Numbered from the stretch's first letter, positions 8,730-18,929 are shown. The stretch is 64,000 nt of DNA from Deefgea salmonis (GCF_020531905.1 NZ_JAJAWG010000006.1:124001-188000), one strand, 5' to 3'. Notes: generated by a model from the letters alone, not told the origin. Numbers and translations: made by a program.

Positions 8730-11492
8730 TTAACCGCTATTGCGTAAACCGGCTGAAACCCCATTGATGGTCAAATGCACCGCATGGCGTAATTCTTCCG
8801 AATCATCACCGCTACGGATTCGCTTGAGTAATTCAACTTGCAAGTGATTGAGTGGATCCAAATACGGCAAGCGATTATCCAGACTACGCGCCAACATTGG
8901 ATTGTCTCCCAATAATTGGTCATGCTCAGTAATCACCAACACGGCATCGACCGAGCGTTGCCATTCGGCTTTAATCCGACCAAAAATACGCTTGGCAATC
9001 GCTTGATCCTGCACTAATTCAGAATAGCGTTCGGCAATGGCAATATCCGATTTAGCCAAGACCATTTCCATATTCGAAATCGTTACTTGCAAGAACGGCC
9101 AAGTTTTATACAGCTCACGCAGTAACGCTAAGCCTTCTTCCCCAGTTTCATCGAGATACTCCGCCACTGCGGTACCAAAACCATACCAACCTGGCAGCAT
9201 TAAGCGGCATTGTGACCAAGAGAATACCCAAGGAATCGCACGCAAATCACCAATGCTGGTGGTATTGCGACGCGCTGCTGGACGCGAACCAATATTCAAA
9301 TTCGGAATCTCGGTAATCGGCGTAGCTTCTAAGAAATAAGTAATGAAGTCAGGTGTTGCATAGACTAAATCACGATAGAACTGATACGCACGGCTCGACA
9401 AACGCTCCATCAACACACGGCGTGCTAAGACATCATCGGTTTGCTCGATCAAAGGCTGAAAGCTGGCATCCAAAGTCGCGGCAACTAAAATCTCCAAATT
9501 ACGTCGACCCACTTCACGGTCGGCATATTTAGCGGTAATCACTTCACCTTGCTCAGTAATTCGAATTTGTCCATTCACTGAACCGGCTGGCTGCGCCAAA
9601 ATTGCATCGTAAGCCGGTCCACCACCACGGCCCACCGTACCACCACGGCCATGGAATAAACGCAGCGTAACACCGGCAGCAGTAAACACTTCGACCAAGT
9701 TAAGCTCGGCTTTATACAGCTCCCAATTGGAAGTGAGGTAGCCGCCTTCTTTATTCGAGTCAGAATAACCCAACATCACTTCTTGCACTTGACTGCGGCA
9801 ATTGAGCAGCAAACGCCATTGTGGCAAGGCAAATAACTCGCCCATGATTTTGCCGCTATCGCGCAAATCTGGCGTGGTTTCAAACAATGGAATGATATTG
9901 ACTTTGCTGCGCACTTGCGGTGCCAATGACACCAAGCCCACGTCATTGAGTAATACCGCCACTTCCAACATATCCGAAACGGATTCACAGTTAGAAATAA
10001 TATAATTCGGTAATACGGCCTCACCATAGCGCGCTTGTAATTCAGCGGCAGCGACCAAGATATCTAATTCTTGCTGCACTTCTGGGCTATAGGTCACATC
10101 GTATGGGCAGATTAATGGCCGTGGGCTTGAAAGCTCACGCAGCAGTACCGTACGCCGAGATTGCTCATTGAGCTTGCTGTATTCTTCTAAACCGGCTTGC
10201 TGAAACAGCTCAGCAATCATTTTTTCATGAATCGCCGAATTCTGACGCATATCGACTGGCGCTAAGAAAAAGCCAAATACCGATACAGCACGCTGCAAAC
10301 GGCGCAAACGGCCATTGGCTAACTTCACCGCACCATGGGCTTTTAATGAGCGTTCAATCGTCGCCAAATCAGCTGACAATTCTCCAACATTTTGATATGC
10401 CGCAGCCCGTGCCACATCGTGTAATTCATGATGAAACGTACCAATTTCAAGCGCGGTAGCAAAAATACGCGATGCAATCGCCGAAACGGCTTGGCGGTAA
10501 GGCTCTCCCAATTTACGCGCTTTATCATCCACGGCGGATTCGGCAAGAATCGATAAGTCTTGATCAACGGCCACCAAGCGCGTCGACATCGACAATTCGC
10601 CTTCCAGCTTCAAGCATTGTTGGTAGTAATGGTCTAAAGCCACGCCGGCTTGACGTGAAACGGCATAGCGCATCACATCGGCCGTCACATTGGGGTTGCC
10701 ATCGCGATCACCACCAATCCAGCTACCCACTTGAATAAAGTTCGGCAATTGAATCGCCTCACCCGTCATATCAGAAAACTTGTCTTCCAAATCTTGATAC
10801 AAGCGCGGAATTTCATGCAAGAAGGTATTGCGGAAAAAGGTTGAGCCATTTTCAATTTCGTCTTGCACGGTCAGTTTTACCGTGCGCACTTCGCGGGTTT
10901 GCCACAAAGTCAGCATGACCCGTTCCATCGCCTCTTGGTTGTCGCGAACTTCTTCTGGCGTCATCTGGCTACGATCGCGCTCTGTCAGTAAGGCAGCGAG
11001 TGCATTATGACAATTGAGTATGGTTTTACGCTTCACTTCTGTCGGATGCGCTGTCATCACCGGTGCTATCAGTGTATCCGCCAATAACGCTAACATTTCA
11101 GATGGCTTAACGTTACGTTCTAATAGATCATCAATCACCGCGGCAATACTGCCACGTTGGGGTTTTGAACCGGCAATTTTATGCGCGCGGCGGCGACGAT
11201 TGTGATGTAAATCCTCTGCTATATTTGATAAATGCGAGAAATAACTAAATGCACGCACCAAGGCCATGGTGGTTGGCATATCCAGCACCGACAAGGACCG
11301 CGCCAATGCTTTACCCGCATCAGGCTCATGGCCTTGCACGTAACGGAATGCAAGTTGACGGATCGCTTCAATTTGTTCAGCGGTTGCAGCACCAGCCTGT
11401 TCACGAATCGTGTCAGACAACAAGGCAGCAAGTAGATCAAGATCTCGCTTTAAGGGTTGGTCTTTCTCAGCAATAGGTAAGTTCACAGGCAT
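8730..11492 (-). CDS. ppc: Phosphoenolpyruvate carboxylase
   Basis: Cytoplasmic anaplerotic enzyme converting PEP and bicarbonate to oxaloacetate. It is 920 residues, near the family norm (E. coli 883). Diagnostic motifs are VMTAHPTEVKRKT with the catalytic His at 149, GSWIGGDRDGNP, GYSDSNKEGGY, the glycine-rich FHGRGGTVGRGGGP loop, and a C-terminal LTINGVSAGLRNSG ending in the expected terminal Gly. Transcribed alone or with the small secreted gene downstream, and divergent from the PhzF-like gene. Regulation is not evident from sequence. Confidence 0.97.
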   Translation of the reverse strand: MPVNLPIAEKDQPLKRDLDLLAALLSDTIREQAGAATAEQIEAIRQLAFRYVQGHEPDAGKALARSLSVLDMPTTMALVRAFSYFSHLSNIAEDLHHNRRRRAHKIAGSKPQRGSIAAVIDDLLERNVKPSEMLALLADTLIAPVMTAHPTEVKRKTILNCHNALAALLTERDRSQMTPEEVRDNQEAMERVMLTLWQTREVRTVKLTVQDEIENGSTFFRNTFLHEIPRLYQDLEDKFSDMTGEAIQLPNFIQVGSWIGGDRDGNPNVTADVMRYAVSRQAGVALDHYYQQCLKLEGELSMSTRLVAVDQDLSILAESAVDDKARKLGEPYRQAVSAIASRIFATALEIGTFHHELHDVARAAAYQNVGELSADLATIERSLKAHGAVKLANGRLRRLQRAVSVFGFFLAPVDMRQNSAIHEKMIAELFQQAGLEEYSKLNEQSRRTVLLRELSSPRPLICPYDVTYSPEVQQELDILVAAAELQARYGEAVLPNYIISNCESVSDMLEVAVLLNDVGLVSLAPQVRSKVNIIPLFETTPDLRDSGKIMGELFALPQWRLLLNCRSQVQEVMLGYSDSNKEGGYLTSNWELYKAELNLVEVFTAAGVTLRLFHGRGGTVGRGGGPAYDAILAQPAGSVNGQIRITEQGEVITAKYADREVGRRNLEILVAATLDASFQPLIEQTDDVLARRVLMERLSSRAYQFYRDLVYATPDFITYFLEATPITEIPNLNIGSRPAARRNTTSIGDLRAIPWVFSWSQCRLMLPGWYGFGTAVAEYLDETGEEGLALLRELYKTWPFLQVTISNMEMVLAKSDIAIAERYSELVQDQAIAKRIFGRIKAEWQRSVDAVLVITEHDQLLGDNPMLARSLDNRLPYLDPLNHLQVELLKRIRSGDDSEELRHAVHLTINGVSAGLRNSG

Positions 11493-11603
11493 GGCAGTCC
11501 AACTTTATGGAAATTCAAGACAATATTTTTTCCATCTTACCAAAAAATACCAATTTTTGCGTCACTATGTGTCAGCAAGTCATTCTTTCAAGGTCATCGT
11601 CGC

Positions 11604-12446
11604 ATGCCACAATATACCTTTCACATGCTGAATGTTTTCGCAGAGAAGCCTTTAGCTGGCGATCCATTGGTGGTTTTTGAAGTCAATGACATCCCAAGCA
11701 CAGCAACCTGCCAAGCTCTCGCCTATCAAATGGGCAGTACTGAGGTGGCTTTTTTTAGTCCAAATAAAAAACAACTTCAATGCTTTACGCAGCAATACGC
11801 ACTGCCATTTTCGGGCCGAGCTTTAATTGGGGCCGCAGCCATTGCTCGACATTTAGATGCTGAATTCAAGTCTTTACTTCTCACCGACAATGCGCGGCAA
11901 ATAAAGATTGGGTATAGCCATGAAGAGTACAATTTTATTAGCTCAGCGGGCAGTACCCGCCCATACGACCAAAGCCAGCTGGCACTCGCCCAAGCACTTA
12001 ACATCAGCGTTCATGATCTAGTGCATCCGATTTTATGGGTCGATAACGGCGCTGAGCAACTGATGATTCAAACTCGGACTCGGCAAAGCGTCTTACAAGC
12101 CCAACCTCACCCTGCCTTATTAGCCCAAGCGTTAGACAGCCCCAAAGCCATGGTGCAAGCCACAATTTGGCATCGTGATGGTGAGTTGCTCACCGCACGT
12201 TGCTTTAGCTCAGATCCTTTTGGCGTGACCGAAGATTTTGCCTCAGGCACTGCCGCTGCCAATCTGGCGAGTTACTTACTGGCTACTGGGGTCAAAGCAC
12301 CGTTGCAACTGAGAATTGAACAAGGCCATACCATTCAAAAATTGATTAGCCGGCTGTGTGTGATCAACATCAAGATCAACCCATTACTACAGATTTGCTG
12401 CTCAGGTAAAGTGAACTATTTAGGAAACGGTATTATTAATCTCTAA
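11604..12446 (+). CDS. PhzF-family epimerase/isomerase-like protein
   Basis: 280 residues. It begins MPQYTFHMLNVFAEKPLAGDPL, the N-terminal strand and GNPL-like motif of the PhzF/diaminopimelate-epimerase fold. QMGSTEVAFF near residue 41-50 carries the expected catalytic Glu, and a second half has EDFASGTAAANLASYL (family motif: a D-x-x-x-G-S/T-A pattern). Most genomic PhzF homologues, such as YddE, have no known substrate, and no phenazine genes are nearby. The last 40 residues are less conserved than usual (an ICC segment near the end). It is divergent from ppc and 60 bp before the chemoreceptor. Confidence 0.85.
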   Translation: MPQYTFHMLNVFAEKPLAGDPLVVFEVNDIPSTATCQALAYQMGSTEVAFFSPNKKQLQCFTQQYALPFSGRALIGAAAIARHLDAEFKSLLLTDNARQIKIGYSHEEYNFISSAGSTRPYDQSQLALAQALNISVHDLVHPILWVDNGAEQLMIQTRTRQSVLQAQPHPALLAQALDSPKAMVQATIWHRDGELLTARCFSSDPFGVTEDFASGTAAANLASYLLATGVKAPLQLRIEQGHTIQKLISRLCVINIKINPLLQICCSGKVNYLGNGIINL

Positions 12447-12506
12447 TATCCAAGGCATAATAGCGCCCATACACCGTCTTTGTTACAAATGGTATGGGAT
12501 TTCACG

Positions 12507-14126
12507 ATGACACTTAAATTTAAAGCATGGGCCTTATCCATTGCCGTTCTCGTCGCCTTAATCGGCGTCATGTTAGTTGGCTTAATCACCATGCGTGATA
12601 TGAGTGCAAGCGACAATCAAGCACGTATTGAACAACTCCTTAAAAGCACCTACCTGACGATTACTCAGCTAGAAAACTTAGCCGCCAGCGGTCAACTGAC
12701 CGAAACACAAGCCAAAGCCATTGCAACGCAAATTTTACGCGAGAACAAATATCACAAATCTGAATACGTTTACGTTACCGACGAAAAACTCAACTTCATC
12801 GCAACGCCACTCGATCCACAATTGCACGGCACCAGCTTTAATGAATTTAAAGATGCCAAAGGCGGCAGCGTTGGCGCCATCGCGCTAGCGGCACTCAATC
12901 AATCGGGCGGCGCACTCACCGCCTATCCATGGACCTCAGAGCGCGACGGAACAGTCGTCGAGCTACTGTCGGTGGCACAAAAAACACCGCGCTGGGGCTG
13001 GATTGTCGGCAACGGCGTTAGCTCCGCCGAAGCGCAAGCGCGCTTTTGGAGTAACGCGCGTTGGCAAGTTTGGATCTGTCTGGTGGTTGCTGGCATTGTT
13101 GGTTTTCTGATGCTCACCACCGTGCGCCGCATTTTAAATGACTTAGGTGGCGAACCGGCTGAAGTATTAAAACTGGTACAAAGCGTGGCCGATGGCAATT
13201 TACAAAACCACCACGAAGCCGACAACGCCGCACCGCATAGTATTTTTGCCTCGGTCATCCGCATGCGCGAATCATTACGCACCGTGATGTCGCAGCTATC
13301 ACAAGCGGTATCCACCCTACACCACACCAGTGAAGACATCGTGGCACGCGCCCAAGACAGCAATCGATTAATTGAAGCGCAAGGCCATGCCGCCAGCCGC
13401 ATTGCGCATACCGCAGAGCAATTTGCGGCACAAACTCGCTCAGCTGAAAAACAAGCCAATACCGCTCGCCAACAAAGCGAATCGGCCACCGCGATTTCTG
13501 CACAAGGCCTCACGGTGATTTCATCGGCCGTCACCCGTTTTGCCGATATTGAACAAGCGGTTGGCGACACCCAAAGCAGTATTGATGACTTAGCGCAGCG
13601 CGTTGGCAGCATTTCCGCCGTTATTGCCGTCATTCGCGACGTCGCCGACCAAACTAATCTACTGGCACTCAATGCAGCGATTGAAGCGGCGCGCGCTGGC
13701 GATATGGGGCGTGGCTTTGCAGTCGTCGCCGACGAAGTGCGTAAACTCGCCGAGCGAACTAGCTCAGCAACGCAAGAAATTGGCCTCACCATTACCGCAG
13801 TTCAGGGCAGTGGCCAGAATGCCAAAACGCGGATGGATGATATGTTCATCCAACTCAAAGAAGGCATACGCCAAGCCAAAGAAGGCGGCGAAGCGGTCAA
13901 GGCCATTCGCCAAGAAACCGAAGCCACCGCGTTGGTGGTAGGGGCGATTGGCAATGCACTGGCTGAGCAAGTACATGCCAGCATGGCGATTCGCAACGAT
14001 GTCGATGAAGTGGCGCAATCTTCCAGCGGCACCATGTCGGCTGCCCAAGGCACGGTCGGCGCAGCGCAATCAATTAAAGTCGTTTCCGAGCAACTCGCAA
14101 CTTTAGTGCATAAATTTCGGCTATAA
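12507..14126 (+). CDS. Methyl-accepting chemotaxis protein with a single Cache sensor
   Basis: 539 residues from the ATG at 12507, which follows GGGA and begins [11 protein letters not shown]; the ATG at 12480 would add nine residues. Layout: transmembrane segment 1 (about 8-30), then a periplasmic sCache_2 domain ([39 protein letters not shown]). Transmembrane segment 2 follows near residues 190-207 ([16 protein letters not shown]), then a HAMP-like linker with GGEP. The signalling domain has the hairpin tip around [20 protein letters not shown]. There is no C-terminal CheR-binding pentapeptide. sCache receptors often bind small organic acids, but this ligand is unknown. Confidence 0.94.
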   Translation: MTLKFKAWALSIAVLVALIGVMLVGLITMRDMSASDNQARIEQLLKSTYLTITQLENLAASGQLTETQAKAIATQILRENKYHKSEYVYVTDEKLNFIATPLDPQLHGTSFNEFKDAKGGSVGAIALAALNQSGGALTAYPWTSERDGTVVELLSVAQKTPRWGWIVGNGVSSAEAQARFWSNARWQVWICLVVAGIVGFLMLTTVRRILNDLGGEPAEVLKLVQSVADGNLQNHHEADNAAPHSIFASVIRMRESLRTVMSQLSQAVSTLHHTSEDIVARAQDSNRLIEAQGHAASRIAHTAEQFAAQTRSAEKQANTARQQSESATAISAQGLTVISSAVTRFADIEQAVGDTQSSIDDLAQRVGSISAVIAVIRDVADQTNLLALNAAIEAARAGDMGRGFAVVADEVRKLAERTSSATQEIGLTITAVQGSGQNAKTRMDDMFIQLKEGIRQAKEGGEAVKAIRQETEATALVVGAIGNALAEQVHASMAIRNDVDEVAQSSSGTMSAAQGTVGAAQSIKVVSEQLATLVHKFRL

Positions 14127-14132
14127 ATGCCC

Positions 14133-14170
14133 TAGCCCAAGTCCGTCGCTCAGCCGTCGGGCTTTTTTTT
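14133..14170 (+). terminator. Probable terminator after the chemoreceptor
   Basis: AGCCC pairs with GGGCT across an imperfect inner stem and is followed by eight T residues. The short outer stem makes it less certain than the others. Confidence 0.55.
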
Positions 14171-14245
14171 GACTGTGCACCGCGTCATAGCTTGCTTGAT
14201 AAAAACAGCGCAAAATCAATCTATTCCAAGCAAGGAGCACGCATA

Positions 14246-14923
14246 ATGAGCACCACCAGCACCCACCCTCTGATTTTAGCGGCAGCGGCGTCTGTCATTT
14301 TGGCCTCGGGCGTCGGCATCGCCCATTGGCTGGGCTACGTCGGTAATACACCTCAGCCTAGCGCCAGTGCCCCCGCGCTGATAGCCAGCAGTACTGCAAC
14401 CGCAAGCCCAACGCCAACCCTGACCGCAACACCATCGCCAACACCGACCGCAAGCCCAACACCTTCACCAACCGCGACGCCCACGCCCACACCCAGCAAA
14501 AAACCCAAATACCACCCAAAACCAACGCCAGTTCCTGTCGCTGCTGACCTCGTTTGGAGCAAAGTACCCACCAGCAATAGCGCGGTAAGCTGCCCCAATT
14601 GCGGACAAATTACCCACATTGAAACCATTCAAGCCGATGGCGAGGGCTCTGCCGCTGGCGTATTGCTCGGCGGCGCAGCCGGCGGCGTGATCGGCAATCA
14701 AATCGGCAAAGGCAACGGCAAAACCGCCGCCCGAATTTTAGGTGCTATCGGTGGCGCACTGATTGGCAATCAAGTTGAAAAACGCGTCAACACCCAAACC
14801 CATTATGAAGTCACCGCGCAATTTGCCGACGGTAGCACCCGCACCATTCAATACCCACACATGCCAGCATTACGCGTTGGGCAACGGGTTAAATTAATCA
14901 ACGGAGAATTAGTTGAATACTAA
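14246..14923 (+). CDS. Envelope protein with glycine-zipper 2TM domain
   Basis: 225 residues from the ATG at 14246, which has a strong AAGGAG site 9 bases upstream; the frame is open further upstream without a ribosome-binding site. An N-terminal membrane anchor or signal (LILAAAASVILASGVGIAHWLG) is followed by a Thr/Pro/Ser-rich linker (about residues 45-95) built of PTPTAS-like repeats. Next comes a CPNCGQ pair of cysteines, then a Rick_17kDa/glycine-zipper segment (LLGGAAGGVIGNQIGKGNGK and LGAIGGALIGNQVEK). The C-terminal YEVTAQFADGSTRTIQY domain is typical of SlyB/Pcp-like envelope proteins. The role is likely structural in the outer envelope. Confidence 0.85.
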   Translation: MSTTSTHPLILAAAASVILASGVGIAHWLGYVGNTPQPSASAPALIASSTATASPTPTLTATPSPTPTASPTPSPTATPTPTPSKKPKYHPKPTPVPVAADLVWSKVPTSNSAVSCPNCGQITHIETIQADGEGSAAGVLLGGAAGGVIGNQIGKGNGKTAARILGAIGGALIGNQVEKRVNTQTHYEVTAQFADGSTRTIQYPHMPALRVGQRVKLINGELVEY

Positions 14924-14950
14924 AATATCGCTACGCCAGAGGATTAAAGT

Positions 14951-14983
14951 AAAAAAAACCGCAAACTATTTTGCGGTTTTTTT
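14951..14983. terminator. Bidirectional terminator between convergent genes
   Basis: AAACCGCAAA pairs with TTTGCGGTTT across a short loop, flanked by A-runs on the left and T-runs on the right. It can serve both the glycine-zipper gene and the AI-2E-family gene. Confidence 0.9.
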
Positions 14984-14994
14984 GTGTTATCGCT

Positions 14995-16092
14995 TTATTC
15001 TTTCGCCTCATCGGGCAAGGCCGTGACCGTTGCCGGCGGCAAACGTTGCGGATAAAAAATCCAGCTCCGCGCTAATTCATAAAAAACCGTCAGCAACACT
15101 GGGCCAATAAAGACGCCCAACATGCCAAACGCTAAAGCACCGCCGAGCACACCAAAGAAAATCAAAATAAACGGTAGCGAACTGCCTTTGCCAATCAACA
15201 AAGGTTTAATCACATTATCGGCCGACCCCACCACGAACAACATCCACAGCACCATGAAAATAGACCAGCCCACTTCACCGTGATAATACAGCCATGCCGC
15301 AGCCGGCAAACCGATCAAAGAAGGACCAAACGGCATTAACGCTAGGATAAAACTCGCAAAACCCAGTGATGCCGCATTCGGCACGCCAGAAATCAAAAAC
15401 GCAAACCATGCCAACACCGCCTGCACCACGGCAGTTCCCATAAAGCCGTAGACCACACCCTTGGTCGACGCCAAAGAAATGCCCAATAATTCGATACTGC
15501 GCTCTCCGGCAAGTCGCTCAACAAAACCGCGAATCCACGCCAATAAATCTTCGCCACCCATATAAATAAAAAATGAAATAAACAAACTCATCACCAGCAA
15601 CATCATGCCACTGCCGATCTCTTTAGCCAGCAACAACAATAACTGCGATGCAGGGGCGATATAGCTGCGAAATGAAGTTAATGTCTCGGCATCTTTGGCA
15701 CCTAACTTGGTCCAAAACTGATCAATATAATTACCCGCCAGCGGTAAAGAAACTAACCACTGGGGTAATGCTGGCCAGCCCTGGCCAAATGCCGCATGCA
15801 GTTGAATACCCCAAGATGATGCAGCACTAGAAAAATCACTCGCCGCCAATACAATCGGCAGCAAAATAAAACAACATAATGCCGAAATCATCGCCACGGC
15901 AGCCAGCGCCCGTCGACCGCGCAAGCACTTCACCAAAAAAAGATAAGGCCGCCAAGTACTAATCACTAAAATACCGGCCCACAAAGTGGCCGCCAAAAAA
16001 GGACGAACAATTGAAAAAATGGTCAATGACAACAAACAAATCACCGCCAATGCAATCAAAGGCTCAACAAAATCAGCCGTTTTGTTTTTCAT
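14995..16092 (-). CDS. AI-2E-family transporter (UPF0118 permease)
   Basis: About 365 residues, with two N-terminal hydrophobic helices, a periplasmic stretch, then five or more helices. The C-terminal half holds the family signature region: AWFAFLISGVPNAASLGFASFILALMPFGPSLIGLPAA and DNVIKPLLIGKGSSLPFILIFFGVLGGALAFGMLGVFIGPVLL. Family members include TqsA (AI-2 export) and Na+/H+ antiporters, so the substrate is open. The frame extends to an ATG at 16128. I prefer the ATG at 16092 (MKNKTADFV) because GAG lies upstream and it starts just before the first helix, but the choice is not secure. Confidence 0.88.
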   Translation of the reverse strand: MKNKTADFVEPLIALAVICLLSLTIFSIVRPFLAATLWAGILVISTWRPYLFLVKCLRGRRALAAVAMISALCCFILLPIVLAASDFSSAASSWGIQLHAAFGQGWPALPQWLVSLPLAGNYIDQFWTKLGAKDAETLTSFRSYIAPASQLLLLLAKEIGSGMMLLVMSLFISFFIYMGGEDLLAWIRGFVERLAGERSIELLGISLASTKGVVYGFMGTAVVQAVLAWFAFLISGVPNAASLGFASFILALMPFGPSLIGLPAAAWLYYHGEVGWSIFMVLWMLFVVGSADNVIKPLLIGKGSSLPFILIFFGVLGGALAFGMLGVFIGPVLLTVFYELARSWIFYPQRLPPATVTALPDEAKE

Positions 16093-16162
16093 AACGCGTA
16101 AGCTCAACAAGTAAAGTGGGCTAAGCATAATCTAAAAATCAGTCAATTGTCGTGATCGGCAA

Positions 16163-16193
16163 TAAAAAACGACCCATCGCAAGATGGATCGTT
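16163..16193 (-). terminator. Terminator of the 99-residue hypothetical gene
   Basis: On the reverse strand AACGATCCATC and GATGGGTCGTT form a stem with one mismatch and a 4-base loop, followed by TTTTTTATT. It lies 26 bases past the gene's stop. Confidence 0.8.
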
Positions 16194-16218
16194 GGTGTGG
16201 GTTACCCCTCAATTTAAA

Positions 16219-16518
16219 TTATCGACCTTGATTGGCGGTCACCCGAGCGCGGTAAATTAACAAGCCCATCATATTGCTAATATCTCGCTTTACTTGCAAA
16301 GAATCCACTCGCCCAAAACGATCACTTAATGCCTCATGCACTTCGCAGGCCAAATGAAATAACAGTGGTTTTTCGCGCATTGGCGCACTCACCAAATAAT
16401 GATTAATTTCATTGACGATTTGATCGGCTAATTCATCAGGATAAATTGCTCTCGAATTTAAAATACAATCGAGTAAGCGCACACCAATCACACCCAGCGA
16501 AAGCAATTGAATTGTCAT
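16219..16518 (-). CDS. Hypothetical 99-residue protein
   Basis: I do not recognise a family. It starts MTIQLLSLGVIGVRLLDC and is otherwise helical and charged (ELADQIVNEINHYLVS, HLACEVHEALSDRFGRVDSLQVKRDISNMMGLLIYRARV). A ribosome-binding site, GAGG, lies about 6 bases before the ATG on the reverse strand, and a clean terminator follows the stop, both supporting a real gene. It is monocistronic, between the AI-2E permease and a miniature element. Confidence 0.65.
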   Translation of the reverse strand: MTIQLLSLGVIGVRLLDCILNSRAIYPDELADQIVNEINHYLVSAPMREKPLLFHLACEVHEALSDRFGRVDSLQVKRDISNMMGLLIYRARVTANQGR

Positions 16519-16605
16519 TGCAAACCTCTTTGATCACAGCATTTGCTTCACTTTAGTGAGCAAGCCTTTGTAATGTCGGCCAATCCGTCAAACGGTACGA
16601 GCGCC

Positions 16606-16899
16606 TAGGGCCTGTTGACCTTTGGCTTCCCGCCGCTGCTTACGCACTTTTCGCGGCGAATCAAGGCGGAGTCAGCGATGCATCATCATTCTAAGTCAGC
16701 GGGCTACAACGTACGATGCGCCGAGAAAAGCGCCCAGCCAGATTTAACAACTCGGTTTGGCTGCGGCTTTTTTAAATAAAGTCAGCCTGATACTGCGTTA
16801 CCAAGCGCTAACGTAGATTGACTACGCTGCGCGCTGCGCGCTTTGCCTTAGGCCCAAATCCGCGCAAACGCGGCGTAAAACCAACGTCAACAGACCCTA
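16606..16899. mobile_element. Complete 294-bp miniature inverted-repeat element (family A)
   Basis: The left end reads TAGGGCCTGTTGACCTTTGG. The right end, reverse-complemented, reads TAGGGTCTGTTGACGTTGG, giving terminal inverted repeats of about 20 bases with a few mismatches. No reading frame of note lies inside. The left half holds CTTTTCGCGGC near 16648 and CAGCGATGCATC near 16673. The right half holds palindromic CGCTGCGCGCTGCGCGC near 16830. The outermost TA at each end could be a TA target duplication, but that cannot be told from the terminal bases. Solo halves occur at 3729, 36115 and 42291. It fills most of the gap before glmS. Confidence 0.8.
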
Positions 16900-16977
16900 A
16901 GGGTATTCCAATAGCGACAAGCCAAATAATTTACTTTACATTTAGATGATGCAATGCACCATTCGGAGAAATTATTT

Positions 16978-18801
16978 ATGTGCGGAATTGTTGGCGCAGT
17001 ATCAAATCGAAATGTCGTTCCAATGCTATTGGCCGGTCTTGCTCGACTCGAATATCGTGGTTATGACTCCAGCGGTATCGCACTCAATGGCGATCAGCAG
17101 TTAGAGCGCATTCGTGTTGCAGGCCGAGTCGCCGATTTAGTCGAGCGCTGCCAAAGCGCCAGCGGGCAAAGCGGCATTGCCCATACTCGCTGGGCCACCC
17201 ACGGCATTCCATCGGAAGCCAACGCCCACCCTCACCTGGGTGGTGACTCGATTATGGTGGTGCATAACGGCATTATTGAAAACCACGCCGAACTCAAACT
17301 CGAGCTCCAAGCTGCTGGCTATGTATTTACTTCGGAAACCGATACCGAAGCCATCGCCCATCTGATTCATTTTAATTTACAACACAGCCCGCATCTTTTA
17401 GCCGCAGTCCAAACCAGTATCGCTCGACTGCGCGGCGCATTCGCCATCGGCGTTGCCAGCGCCATTGAGCCCAATACCTTGATTTGTGCCCGACAAGGCA
17501 GCCCCTTAGTTTTAGGGCTTGGTTTTGAAGAGCAGTTTTTTGCATCCGACATCGCCGCCTTACTGCCACTCACTCAGCGCATGATTTATCTAGAAGAAGG
17601 CGATTTAGCAATACTGAACACCGCCGGCATTCAGATCTTTGATCGACAAGGCCAAGCCGCCGATCGCCCTGCACGTACCCTCGACGTGGTCACCGATTCT
17701 GCCGATTTAGGCCCATACCGCCATTACATGCAAAAAGAAATTTTTGCTCAGCCGATCGCCCTTGCCGACACGCTTGCTGCCGCGCTCAAACACGGCTTTT
17801 CCCCCGAGCTATTTGGCAGCAATGCGCATGAAATATTCAACAAAACCAGCGCAATTCGTATTGTCGCTTGCGGCTCAAGCTACCATGCCGGACTTGTGGC
17901 GCGTTACTGGATTGAGGAATACACCGGTCTACCCGTCAGCGTCGATATCGCCAGTGAATACCGCTATCGCAGCGGCAAAGAACAAGATGGCACCTTGATT
18001 GTGGCCATCTCCCAATCCGGGGAAACCGCCGATTTACTCGCCGCACTTCGCTCCGCCAAAGAGCGCGGCCAAGTGCATATTTTGGCGCTATGCAATGTCG
18101 CCCACTCCACACTCACACGCGAAGCTGACCTTGTTGCGCTCACCCATGCCGGCATTGAAATTGGCGTTGCATCCACCAAAGCATTCACCACCCAACTGGC
18201 CGCACTCTTTACCTTGGCCGGCACACTGGCCCACTGCCGACAAACCCTCAACCCAGCAGCATTAGCAGAATTGGCCAATTGCCTACCCCGTTTGCCCGCC
18301 ATGTTCACCGATATTTTCCCACTAGAAACCGAGCTAGAAGAATGGGCCCACGAACTCAGCCACTATAACCACGCGCTCTTTTTAGGCCGGCATACGCTAT
18401 TTCCTATCGCGCTAGAAGGTGCACTCAAGCTCAAAGAAATCGCCTATATCCACGCCGAAGGCTACGCTGCAGGCGAACTCAAACACGGGCCACTGGCCTT
18501 GGTGGACGAAGAGATGCCGGTCATTGTTTGCGCCGCCAATGATGCGCTATTTGATAAATTACTGTCTAACCTACGCGAAGTCCAAGCGCGTGGCGGCAAG
18601 ATTTTTTTAATCGCCGAGCCCGGCTGCGAAGCCGCCTTTGACTACTGCCATCGCACCATTACGCTACCGAGCCAAACCGGCCCACTCGCCCCGATTGTCT
18701 TCACCCTACCCCTACAATTTTTGGCCTATCACACCGCCTGCCGCAAAGGCACCGACGTCGATAAGCCGAGAAATTTAGCCAAAAGCGTCACTGTTGAGTA
18801 A
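16978..18801 (+). CDS. glmS: Glutamine-fructose-6-phosphate aminotransferase (isomerizing)
   Basis: Makes glucosamine-6-phosphate for peptidoglycan and LPS. The ATG at 16978 gives MCGIVGAV, so Cys2 becomes the N-terminal nucleophile of the glutaminase domain, as the mechanism requires; a frame extension to 16954 would block this. 607 residues (E. coli 609). The glutaminase half has HTRWATHG and HNGIIENH. Two SIS domains follow, with ACGSSYHAG, ISQSGETADLL, ASTKAFTTQ and GRHTLFPIALEGALKLKEIAYIHAEGYAAGELKHGP, ending DKPRNLAKSVTVE. GGAG lies about 10 bases upstream. No glmS ribozyme is seen, as expected for this group. Confidence 0.97.
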   Translation: MCGIVGAVSNRNVVPMLLAGLARLEYRGYDSSGIALNGDQQLERIRVAGRVADLVERCQSASGQSGIAHTRWATHGIPSEANAHPHLGGDSIMVVHNGIIENHAELKLELQAAGYVFTSETDTEAIAHLIHFNLQHSPHLLAAVQTSIARLRGAFAIGVASAIEPNTLICARQGSPLVLGLGFEEQFFASDIAALLPLTQRMIYLEEGDLAILNTAGIQIFDRQGQAADRPARTLDVVTDSADLGPYRHYMQKEIFAQPIALADTLAAALKHGFSPELFGSNAHEIFNKTSAIRIVACGSSYHAGLVARYWIEEYTGLPVSVDIASEYRYRSGKEQDGTLIVAISQSGETADLLAALRSAKERGQVHILALCNVAHSTLTREADLVALTHAGIEIGVASTKAFTTQLAALFTLAGTLAHCRQTLNPAALAELANCLPRLPAMFTDIFPLETELEEWAHELSHYNHALFLGRHTLFPIALEGALKLKEIAYIHAEGYAAGELKHGPLALVDEEMPVIVCAANDALFDKLLSNLREVQARGGKIFLIAEPGCEAAFDYCHRTITLPSQTGPLAPIVFTLPLQFLAYHTACRKGTDVDKPRNLAKSVTVE

Positions 18802-18929
18802 TTTTCAACGGATAATTTTACTTAAAATGTAATTTTAATGTAATTTAAAAATGAAGTTCGGATAAGTTGCACTTTAGAAACAATTGAAGTACATCCAATT
18901 GAGTCTGAATCAAAGTATCGATTCACGGG

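Noticed and set aside
12923-13792. 289-codon reverse frame opposite the chemoreceptor
   Set aside because: Ser/Ala/Arg-rich shadow of the MCP signalling domain. No ribosome-binding site or known family.
14380-14520. Imperfect tandem repeat around ACACCAACGCC-like units
   Set aside because: It is the Thr/Pro/Ser linker of the glycine-zipper protein; coding low complexity explains it.
16900-16977. glmS ribozyme or riboswitch before glmS
   Set aside because: The space is mostly a miniature element and a 78-bp leader. No ribozyme core is present, and the ribozyme is not expected outside Gram-positive relatives.
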